DNA of 6,362 nucleotides from Thermodesulfovibrionales bacterium (GTDB lineage Bacteria > Nitrospirota > Thermodesulfovibrionia > Thermodesulfovibrionales > SM23-35): the NCBI GenBank assembly GCA_022013235.1, contig JAKLQR010000018.1, forward strand, positions 1-6,362, written 5' to 3'. Both the position numbers and the translations under genes were made by a program. Positions within the stretch are counted from its first letter, which is position 1. The number at the start of each line of letters is the position of its first letter. Shown here in pieces: positions 1 through 4,478 of the stretch. Under the pieces are notes generated by a model. It ran no database searches. It was not told the DNA's origin and was given only the letters and a program-made list of their open reading frames with translations.

Positions 1-237
1 CCGCGTTTTCACCTACATTTTACTCCCACATCAAGTTCTTGGTTGAACATGGTGGAACGCTGGTTTTCCGAGATAACATCGAAAAGAATTCGTCGTGGCT
101 CATTTAAAAGTATAAAAGAGCTTATTATGGCTACAAAGCAATATATCGAATCTCATAATCAAAACCCAAGAGTGTACGTTTGGACAGCTTCAGTTGAAAG
201 CATTATGAGAAAAATATCAAATGTAAAGAACTGTTAG
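1..237 (+). pseudogene. IS630-family transposase, C-terminal fragment (cut by window edge)
   Basis: Frame 1 is open from the first base to a TAG at 235-237, giving 78 residues. It matches the end of IS630/Tc1-mariner-type DDE transposases: HFTPTSSSWLNMVERWF, then an RRG-F-S-x-x-EL segment, a YIESHNQNP segment and a terminal W-T-x-x-x-x-x-I-M-x-K-I pattern. In this family the Glu of the LN-x-(V/I)-E motif (here codon 55-57) is the third acidic residue of the DDE catalytic triad. The TTG at 43-45 and ATG at 49-51 lie inside this conserved block, so neither is the real start; the gene begins upstream of the window. Whether the full transposase is intact cannot be judged here. An 'other IS630' identity is very likely; the exact IS is unknown. 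A candidate right terminus lies just downstream near 250. Confidence 0.85.
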
Positions 238-251
238 AAACAGTACACTAG
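231..251 (+). mobile_element. Candidate right terminus of the IS630-family element
   Basis: IS630 elements normally end within a few tens of bases of the transposase stop. Read inward on the minus strand from 250, the sequence starts TAGTGTACTGTTTC. This matches 12 of 14 bases of the inward end of the neighbouring small element at 401 (TAGTGTAGTGTCTC). Both boundaries are the same hexamer CACTAG on the plus strand. A 6-bp hairpin (230-235 with 239-244) spans the stop codon. The left end is outside the window, so this boundary is inferred from similarity only. Confidence 0.4.
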
Positions 252-256
252 CGCCA

Positions 257-401
257 TTCTGTAGTGTCCCTTAAATAAGTGGTGTTATCAAAGGTGATTG
301 GGCAAGCTCTATATTGGTTTCACTTTGCCATTCCGGCTTGTCGGGAATGACATCACTTTTGAGCTGTTCATAACACCAGTTGTTTGTGAGACACTACACT
401 A
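257..401. mobile_element. Small inverted-repeat-bounded element (MITE-like), about 145 bp
   Basis: Two arms form an imperfect terminal inverted repeat: 260-288 (TGTAGTGTC ... GGTGTTAT) and 370-398. They match at 24 of 29 positions without gaps and can be extended with two further mismatches to 257 and 401. No credible ORF lies between the arms. The outer end resembles the likely terminus of the adjacent IS630-family transposase fragment, so this could be a non-autonomous derivative mobilised by that transposase family. Alternatively it is part of the IS end itself (a subterminal repeat), or a long hairpin that serves as a boundary downstream of panB. A degenerate copy of the extragenic palindrome seen elsewhere in the window sits inside it at 327-353. 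Confidence 0.5.
327..353. repeat. Degenerate copy of the ATTCCCCGA...TCGGGGAAT extragenic palindrome
   Basis: The core ATTCC-GGCTTGTC-GGGAAT followed by GACA matches the 31-bp palindromic repeat at 3636-3666 and 3976-4006, with shortened and mutated stems. It lies inside the MITE-like element at 257-401. The flanking GACA has the same orientation as in the copy at 3976-4006. Confidence 0.5.
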
Positions 402-527
402 GAAAGGAGCAATAGGGTCTCTTTCGGGATTCGTCGACTCCGGTTTATGAAGAAGAAACCAAATATTTTGTTTTCAATATCCCTGAGAGTGATTTTTATA
501 AGATGTCTTAGTTTTTGTGCAATCTGG

Positions 528-1328
528 CTACTTGAAACTCTGTTCCTCTGAAGGAAAAACTCCCTTTTCCACTTCTTCCTTATATTCTTTGATGGCCTCA
601 AAGGCTGATTCTTTCAGGTTTGTATATCGTTTGGCGAATTTCGGGAGGAAGCGTTCGAACAGGCCGATGACGTCGTGAAGGACAAGCACCTGTCCGTCAC
701 AATGGGGCCCGGCGCCTATGCCGATTGTTGGTATTGAAAGCTCTTCGGTGATCTTTTTTGCAAGTCCCATTGGAATGGCTTCCAGCAATAGGGAAAACGC
801 CCCTGCGTCCTCAGCGATATGCGCTTCTTCAAGCAACCTCTTTGCAGAGGCCTCTGTTTTTCCCTGTACTTTGTAGCCGCCCATTCTATGTATGGACTGT
901 GGAGTTAACCCGATATGGGCCATAACCGGGATATCCGATCTTGTCATTGCCCGGATATGCTCTGCAACCTCTGCGCCGCCTTCAATCTTGACGGCAGATG
1001 CCCCTGCTTCTTTGAGAAACCTGCCGGCATTTTTCACGCCGTCTGCTACACTTGTCTGATAAGACATGAAGGGCAGGTCGCCGATTACCATTGAATTCTG
1101 CACAGCTCTCGACACGATCTTTGTATGGTAAACCATCTCGTCCATGGTGACCGGGAGTGTGGTTTCGAGTCCCTGGACGACCATACCCACTGAATCACCG
1201 ACTATGATCCCGTCAATGCCTGCTTCGTCAACGATCTTTGCAAAAGGGTAATCGTAGGCGGTAAGAAGGGTAATTTTTTGCTTTTCGCGTTTCTTTTTCA
1301 GGAAGTCCTGTATCGTTATTTTTTGCAT
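528..1328 (-). CDS. panB: 3-methyl-2-oxobutanoate hydroxymethyltransferase (PanB)
   Basis: PanB is a cytoplasmic (beta-alpha)8-barrel enzyme. It transfers a hydroxymethyl group from 5,10-methylene-tetrahydrofolate to 2-oxoisovalerate, making ketopantoate, the first committed step of pantothenate and CoA synthesis. The 266-residue product matches the usual family length. Visible family blocks are LLTAYDYPFA (21-30), GDSVGMV (44-50), IGDLPFMSY (82-90), AVKIEGG (112-118), AHIGLTPQS (137-145) and GIGAG (203-207). Mg-binding residues correspond to D45, D84 and E116, and the general base to E183; K114 is also kept. The C-terminus GVFPSEEQSF is typical, so the gene is complete. The ATG is preceded by AAGGGG at 1336-1341 with 7-nt spacing, which fixes the start. 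No panC or panD partner is adjacent; it looks like a single-gene unit with its own promoter. Its 3' side faces transposon debris. Confidence 0.97.
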   Translation of the reverse strand: MQKITIQDFLKKKREKQKITLLTAYDYPFAKIVDEAGIDGIIVGDSVGMVVQGLETTLPVTMDEMVYHTKIVSRAVQNSMVIGDLPFMSYQTSVADGVKNAGRFLKEAGASAVKIEGGAEVAEHIRAMTRSDIPVMAHIGLTPQSIHRMGGYKVQGKTEASAKRLLEEAHIAEDAGAFSLLLEAIPMGLAKKITEELSIPTIGIGAGPHCDGQVLVLHDVIGLFERFLPKFAKRYTNLKESAFEAIKEYKEEVEKGVFPSEEQSFK

Positions 1329-1363
1329 GGAGATACCCCTTAAATAGTATTGATTTCGCCTCT

Positions 1364-1393
1364 ACCTTATGTCTCAGAAAGGCTTTTTGTCAA
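1364..1393 (-). promoter_or_regulatory. Candidate sigma70-type promoter for panB
   Basis: On the minus strand a perfect -35 TTGACA (1388-1393) is followed after 18 nt by TAAGGT (1364-1369), which keeps the TA...T positions of the -10 box. Transcription would start around 1356-1358, giving a leader of about 28-30 nt that carries the AAGGGG Shine-Dalgarno. This is a pattern match only, but the position suits a separate panB transcript downstream of the hairpin repeat at 1454-1540. Confidence 0.5.
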
Positions 1394-1453
1394 GTAGTGA
1401 GTGAGTTAGTGACACTTAGAAATATTCTCATAAGAATAGATACTATAGATGAT

Positions 1454-1540
1454 CCCCCTCACCCTTGCCCTCTCCCTCCGGGGGAGAGGGGTTGTAATTG
1501 GTTCCTCCCCCTTGAGGGGGGAGGGATAGGAGAGGGTGAA
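1454..1540. repeat. C/G-rich double-hairpin intergenic repeat, copy 1
   Basis: The stretch begins CCCCCTCACCC and ends GAGAGGGTGAA. It contains a perfect 9-bp hairpin (1468-1476 with 1482-1490, CCCTCTCCC/GGGAGAGGG) and a perfect 8-bp hairpin (1504-1511 with 1517-1524, CCTCCCCC/GGGGGAGG). An outer 7-bp stem (1459-1465 with 1533-1539, TCACCCT/AGGGTGA) closes them, so it can fold as a three-way junction on either strand. It lies just after the histidine kinase stop and before the panB promoter. No T-run follows on either strand, so it is not a classical terminator, but it may still act as a transcript boundary or 3' stabiliser. A related copy is at 4380-4447. Confidence 0.75.
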
Positions 1541-1554
1541 CATTGTTAAGACTG

Positions 1555-2805
1555 TTAATACTGCAGCGGCAGTCTTATCTTGAATGTTGTGCCTTCCCCG
1601 CTGCTTTCGACCGAGATGCTCCCGCTATGTGAGATTATGATCTTGTGGACTATGGCCAGACCGAGGCCTGTCCCTTTCTCTTTTGTGGTGAAGAACGGCA
1701 GGAATATCTTGTTTTTTATCTCATCGGGAATTCCATGTCCGGTATCAGAGAGCACTATGTTCAGGAAACCCCCTGCCGGGTCTGCGGTCCGGAATGCCCG
1801 GAAAGAGAAACTCCCGCCCTGCGGCATCGCTTCAACAGAATTTTGAATAAGGTTAATGAACGCCTGCCTGAGAAGTACCTCGTCGCCCCTGAATTCCGGC
1901 AGGTCCGGGATGTCCACCGCAAGCCTTATATCATCTCTCTCTCCCACTGCGATACTGATGCAGTCCCCGATCATTTTCCTGAGATTGATCTCGGAAATCG
2001 CAAGCGATGCAGGTTTGGCAAACGAGAGGAAATCAGAGATGATCCTGTCCATGACCGTAATCTCACCGGATATCGCATCCACTGTGGGTTTCAGGGCGGC
2101 ATCAATTTTTTTAGACAGCAATTTCGTATACCCTGCAATGACCCCCATGGGGTTCCGTAATTCATGCGCGATCCCCGCAGATATCTCTCCGAGGCTCGAG
2201 AGTTTATCCCTCAGCTCCATCTGGGATTCGATCGCCTTAAGATGGGTGAGGTCGGTAAAGACGAGGATCTGGCCGATCGTCTGTCCCTCGCTGTTTTTCA
2301 ATGGTGAAAAGGTGAGTCCCAGCCATATGCTTCGCCCGGACGGCGTTATGTAACGCACTTCATTTCTTTCGATAACCTTTTTTGCGGAGAGGAGGTCGGT
2401 TATCGATTTCCCGAGCACCTCGGTATAGGGTTTCTCGTTTACACTTGCCCCTTTGACTTCGAGTATCTTTTCCGCAGCGTAGTTCAGCTTTGTTATGTTC
2501 AGATCTTCATCAAAACTGATCACGCCGCTTGGTACGCTCTGGAGGATGTTCTCATTGTATCCTTCTATTGCAGTCGCCCTGTCCTCCGCCTGCTGTCTCA
2601 AGTCCTCAAGCTCTTTTTCTTTCTCTTTCAGTTTGGACATAAGGTCGTGGAACGTGTCCACGACAAAACCTACCTGTGAGACATCCTTGGTCTCCGGACG
2701 TTTTTTCCCGCCATAGTATCTTGTAATGATTTTGATGAGAGAGAATGCGGCAACTCCCATGAACAGGAAAACGATTAAATAGAAGAGGGCTATTTCAGGG
2801 CCCAT
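1555..2805 (-). CDS. PAS-domain sensor histidine kinase (NtrB/PilS-like), membrane-anchored
   Basis: This 416-residue two-component sensor kinase autophosphorylates on histidine and would pass the phosphate to a response regulator. In order it has one N-terminal membrane segment (about 5-27), a charged helical/coiled-coil linker (about 53-82), a PAS domain (about 83-190), a HisKA dimerisation domain with H214 in AHELRNP, and a HATPase domain. The ATPase shows N322 (N box, INLIQNSVEAM), D354-T-G-H-G (G1), FLPFFTTKEKG (F box) and GTGLGLA (G2, 378-384). All key residues are present, so it should be active. There is no periplasmic loop, so the signal is probably cytosolic and read by the PAS domain. 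The ATG lies 4 bp after the prepilin peptidase stop, with GGCGG inside that gene as the likely SD, indicating coupling. This pairing suggests a PilS-like role, but PilS usually has several membrane helices and a neighbouring PilR; neither is seen, so no symbol is given. Confidence 0.9.
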   Translation of the reverse strand: MGPEIALFYLIVFLFMGVAAFSLIKIITRYYGGKKRPETKDVSQVGFVVDTFHDLMSKLKEKEKELEDLRQQAEDRATAIEGYNENILQSVPSGVISFDEDLNITKLNYAAEKILEVKGASVNEKPYTEVLGKSITDLLSAKKVIERNEVRYITPSGRSIWLGLTFSPLKNSEGQTIGQILVFTDLTHLKAIESQMELRDKLSSLGEISAGIAHELRNPMGVIAGYTKLLSKKIDAALKPTVDAISGEITVMDRIISDFLSFAKPASLAISEINLRKMIGDCISIAVGERDDIRLAVDIPDLPEFRGDEVLLRQAFINLIQNSVEAMPQGGSFSFRAFRTADPAGGFLNIVLSDTGHGIPDEIKNKIFLPFFTTKEKGTGLGLAIVHKIIISHSGSISVESSGEGTTFKIRLPLQY

Positions 2806-2809
2806 GGTA

Positions 2810-3586
2810 TCACCGCCGGAGGTACCAGGAAAGGATTTCCTGCCCCAAAAAGAGGGTTATAAGAGAGCCGAGCGCAAGAAAGGGGCCGAAAGGGATTTTT
2901 GTCTTTCTTCCCTTGCCTTTGAAGATCATGAGAAAGATGCCGACAAGGGAGCCCGTGAGACTGCCGAGAAATGTCGTGAGGAGCACGGATTTCCATCCTG
3001 TAAGAGAACCGACCATGGCCATCAGTTTGATGTCTCCTCCCCCCATTCCGCCCCTGCTGACCAGGGCGACAAGATAAAAAAGACCGCCTCCGGCAAGAAA
3101 TCCGATGACCGAATCCTTGACGCCGAGAGCAGAATATCGCGTGAAAGGGTCGGGCAGCAGGAACGCGCCGGCGATAAGCGCAACAGGTATACCGGGGAGG
3201 GTGATCCTGTCGGGGATGATCTGGAAATCCAGGTCTATAAAAGTGATGACGACGAGGGCGGAACAAAAAATGCAGTATACAACCGCATCCCAGTTAAGAC
3301 CGTATCTCCAGACAACCAGCACGTATAATGATGCATTGAGAAATTCGACGAGAGGATACCGGAATGCGATTTTCGCTTTACAGACCCTGCATTTCCCGCC
3401 AAGGAGGAGATAGCTGAGGACCGGTATATTATCCAAAGGGTTTATCGGGGTATTGCATGACGGACACCGGGAGGCGGGGAATATGATAGAGATATTCCTC
3501 GGCATCCGGTAGATGCAGACATTCAGAAACGAACCGACCGCAGAGCCGATAAGAAAAACAAATAAATAGAGAATTATGTTATTCAT
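2810..3586 (-). CDS. pilD: Prepilin peptidase / N-methyltransferase (type IV leader peptidase)
   Basis: This inner-membrane aspartic protease removes the short leader of type IV prepilins or type II secretion pseudopilins, and in the full-length form also methylates the new N-terminus. The 258-residue product has the bifunctional architecture: an N-terminal helix with GSFLNVCIYRMPR (18-30), a cytoplasmic domain with two zinc-type Cys pairs (C41/C44 and C66/C69), then a run of hydrophobic helices to the C-terminus. Catalytic aspartates sit in FIDLDFQIIPD (116-126, D118 as the likely nucleophile-activating residue) and GGGDIKLMAM (182-191, D185). The ATG at 3586 puts the first helix directly at the N-terminus as expected, although no clear Shine-Dalgarno precedes it. 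The histidine kinase follows 4 bp downstream. Without pilin or secretion genes in view, it could serve pili, type II secretion or both, so pilD is a family-level symbol. Confidence 0.93.
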   Translation of the reverse strand: MNNIILYLFVFLIGSAVGSFLNVCIYRMPRNISIIFPASRCPSCNTPINPLDNIPVLSYLLLGGKCRVCKAKIAFRYPLVEFLNASLYVLVVWRYGLNWDAVVYCIFCSALVVITFIDLDFQIIPDRITLPGIPVALIAGAFLLPDPFTRYSALGVKDSVIGFLAGGGLFYLVALVSRGGMGGGDIKLMAMVGSLTGWKSVLLTTFLGSLTGSLVGIFLMIFKGKGRKTKIPFGPFLALGSLITLFLGQEILSWYLRR

Positions 3587-3596
3587 TTATGTTATT
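3574..3596. repeat. 10-bp direct repeat around the pilD start codon
   Basis: TTATGTTATT occurs at 3574-3583 and 3587-3596, separated only by the CAT that is the minus-strand ATG of pilD. Read on the coding strand, AATAACATAA precedes and follows the start codon. The leader is A/T-rich and has no recognisable Shine-Dalgarno. It may be a small tandem duplication with a 13-bp period. Confidence 0.6.
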
Positions 3597-3635
3597 AGTT
3601 TCAATTGATCTGGAAACTTTTTTTAGAGCTGTTCC

Positions 3636-3666
3636 TGTCATTCCCCGACTTGATCGGGGAATCCAG
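3636..3666 (-). repeat. 31-bp palindromic repeat, left copy (inverted relative to 3976-4006)
   Basis: The unit contains a perfect 9-bp stem, ATTCCCCGA (3640-3648) with TCGGGGAAT (3654-3662), and a 5-nt loop, flanked by asymmetric ends TGTC and CCAG. It is identical over all 31 bases to the reverse complement of 3976-4006, and similarity stops abruptly on both sides. It overlaps the 3' end of the GIY-YIG ORF, encoding its last eight residues (GFPDQVGE) and its TGA stop. It ends 50 bp upstream of the pilD start. Confidence 0.9.
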
Positions 3667-3958
3667 ATAGTAATTCTTTATACAAATCCTTCCAAGCTGG
3701 ATTTGACCTCTCAATAAGATCCATTTTCCATCCGCGATTATATTTTTTCAATTGTTTTTCTCTCCTGATGGCATATTCAGCATCATGGAATTGTTCATAA
3801 TATACAAGTTTGTCGATATCATATTTTTTCGTAAAACCTTCAACCAGTTTTTCTTTATGTTCCCAAACCCTTTTAAACAAATTAGAGGTCACTCCAATAT
3901 ATAAAGTGCCGTTTTGTTTGCTTGCCAGTATATATACGAAGTAATTTTTATTGACCAA
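3638..3958 (-). CDS. GIY-YIG endonuclease-domain protein (small, standalone)
   Basis: The 106-residue protein is a single GIY-YIG nuclease domain of the short YhbQ/UPF0213-like type, a DNA-cleaving fold related to the UvrC N-terminal domain and homing endonucleases. Visible motifs are FVYIL (7-11, GIY position), LYIG (19-22, YIG position), R30 in LFKRVWEHK, the REKQLKK segment with E67 as probable metal ligand, and NPAWKDLY (86-93). All expected catalytic positions appear intact. The start is TTG at 3956-3958, supported by AGGAG at 3965-3969 with 6-nt spacing; there is no nearby upstream ATG that fits better. The ORF is bracketed by perfect inverted copies of a 31-bp palindrome, and its natural family C-terminus (around NPAWKDLY) is extended into the left copy, which provides the stop. 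The cellular role of short GIY-YIG proteins is poorly defined. Here it may be the enzyme of a small mobile cassette (inference). Confidence 0.88.
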   Translation of the reverse strand: MVNKNYFVYILASKQNGTLYIGVTSNLFKRVWEHKEKLVEGFTKKYDIDKLVYYEQFHDAEYAIRREKQLKKYNRGWKMDLIERSNPAWKDLYKELLSGFPDQVGE

Positions 3959-3975
3959 AAGATACTCCTAAAAAC

Positions 3976-4006
3976 CTGGATTCCCCGATCAAGTCGGGGA
4001 ATGACA
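3976..4006 (+). repeat. 31-bp palindromic repeat, right copy
   Basis: This is the exact reverse complement of 3636-3666, with the same 9-bp stem and 5-nt loop. It lies between the coiled-coil gene (stop at 4030) and the GIY-YIG SD. On the minus strand the hairpin is followed after a short CCAGG spacer by TTTTT (3970-3975 region), so it could also work as a weak intrinsic terminator for transcripts arriving from recG and the coiled-coil gene. Confidence 0.9.
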
Positions 4007-4029
4007 AAACCTGAGTTTATAGACAGACA

Positions 4030-4344
4030 CTAATTACCTGTGCTGCTGATTTCCGACGCCTGCTTTTTTATCTCTTCGATTTCCTGATTGATTTTTTCTA
4101 TTTCGTTCATTGCGTCGGCGATAATCCTGTCTTTAAGGATCGATTTCTCGGAGTGTTCTTTCAGTTCCAGCATCCGTTCGCCGATGGTCTTCATCAGATC
4201 TTCCTTGTTCTTCTCCATCTGCTCAGCCTGGTAGAGCAATTTAAAGACAGACAGTTCGATCTTCATTCTGTCCGAAAGGATATTCGAAAACCATTTCAGC
4301 TTCATCAGCCCGTTGTCAAAATTTTCTTTTATTCTCTTGTACAT
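4030..4344 (-). CDS. Small helical/coiled-coil protein of unknown function
   Basis: I do not recognise this 104-residue protein. It is predicted from composition to be almost wholly helical. It has an N-terminal amphipathic part with hydrophobics at F9, L13, L16, W18, F19, I22 and L23, a middle segment around LSVFKLLYQAEQ (31-42), and a Glu/Lys-rich C-terminal heptad-like region (about 66-99, IADAMNEIEKINQEIEEIKK). There is no signal peptide, Cys motif or membrane segment. The ATG at 4342-4344 is chosen because GGGGA (4350-4354) lies 5 nt upstream; a TTG twelve bases earlier (4354-4356) would add four residues and is possible. The gene lies downstream of recG on the same strand, separated by about 135 bp that include a hairpin repeat. 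Codon pattern and helix-like regularity support a real gene, but no function can be assigned. Confidence 0.65.
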   Translation of the reverse strand: MYKRIKENFDNGLMKLKWFSNILSDRMKIELSVFKLLYQAEQMEKNKEDLMKTIGERMLELKEHSEKSILKDRIIADAMNEIEKINQEIEEIKKQASEISSTGN

Positions 4345-4379
4345 CGTTGTCCCCAATGTCTCTCTGTAAATTGATAGGT

Positions 4380-4447
4380 CCCCTCACCCGCCGGGGGAGA
4401 GGGTAATTATTAACCCCCTCCCTTGATGGGAGGGGTGAGGGGAGGGT
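4380..4447. repeat. C/G-rich double-hairpin intergenic repeat, copy 2
   Basis: This is related to 1454-1540, with the same start (CCCCTCACCC), the same GGGGGAGAGGG arm and the same order of two hairpins. Hairpins are 4381-4389 with 4395-4403 (one internal A/A mismatch) and a perfect 8-bp stem 4415-4422 with 4428-4435 (CCCCTCCC/GGGAGGGG). A 9-bp stem 4380-4388 with 4434-4442 (CCCCTCACC/GGTGAGGGG) closes the unit and competes at its edge with the second hairpin. It lies about 30 nt after the recG stop. On the minus strand the second hairpin is followed by GGTTAATAATTA, which is A/T-rich but not a proper T-run, so termination of recG transcripts here is only possible. Confidence 0.75.
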
Positions 4448-4478
4448 GTTCAATATCGAATTTTTTACCACAGGTCCC

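Larger units (their letters stand above)
3636..4006. mobile_element. Putative GIY-YIG/palindrome cassette, 371 bp
   Basis: The segment consists of two perfect 31-bp inverted repeats (3636-3666 and 3976-4006) with one GIY-YIG nuclease ORF and its SD between them, and almost nothing else. It sits between the coiled-coil gene and pilD in an otherwise co-directional cluster. What is seen is the repeat pair and the ORF. That the unit moves as a cassette, or that the nuclease acts on the palindrome, is inference. No target-site duplication could be recognised at the edges. The simpler alternative is that a common extragenic palindrome inserted independently on both sides of the gene. Confidence 0.45.

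Noticed and set aside
43..51. TTG or ATG as start of a small standalone 64-aa protein
   Set aside because: The frame continues upstream to base 1 with transposase-conserved residues; it is the tail of a longer gene.
368..601. 77-aa minus-strand ORF overlapping the 3' end of panB
   Set aside because: It starts inside panB out of frame, has no SD or recognisable domain, and runs into the inverted-repeat arm.
1454..1540. CRISPR array or tRNA-like gene
   Set aside because: There are no regularly spaced identical repeats, and the hairpins are plain GC inverted repeats without an anticodon, T-loop or acceptor pattern.
1580..2353. Plus-strand ORFs opposite the histidine kinase
   Set aside because: They lie antisense to conserved H, N, G1 and G2 boxes and have no independent coding features.
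3626..3634. Shared GAGCTGTTC also present at 361-369
   Set aside because: A 9-mer whose position and orientation relative to the palindromes differ between the sites; probably chance.
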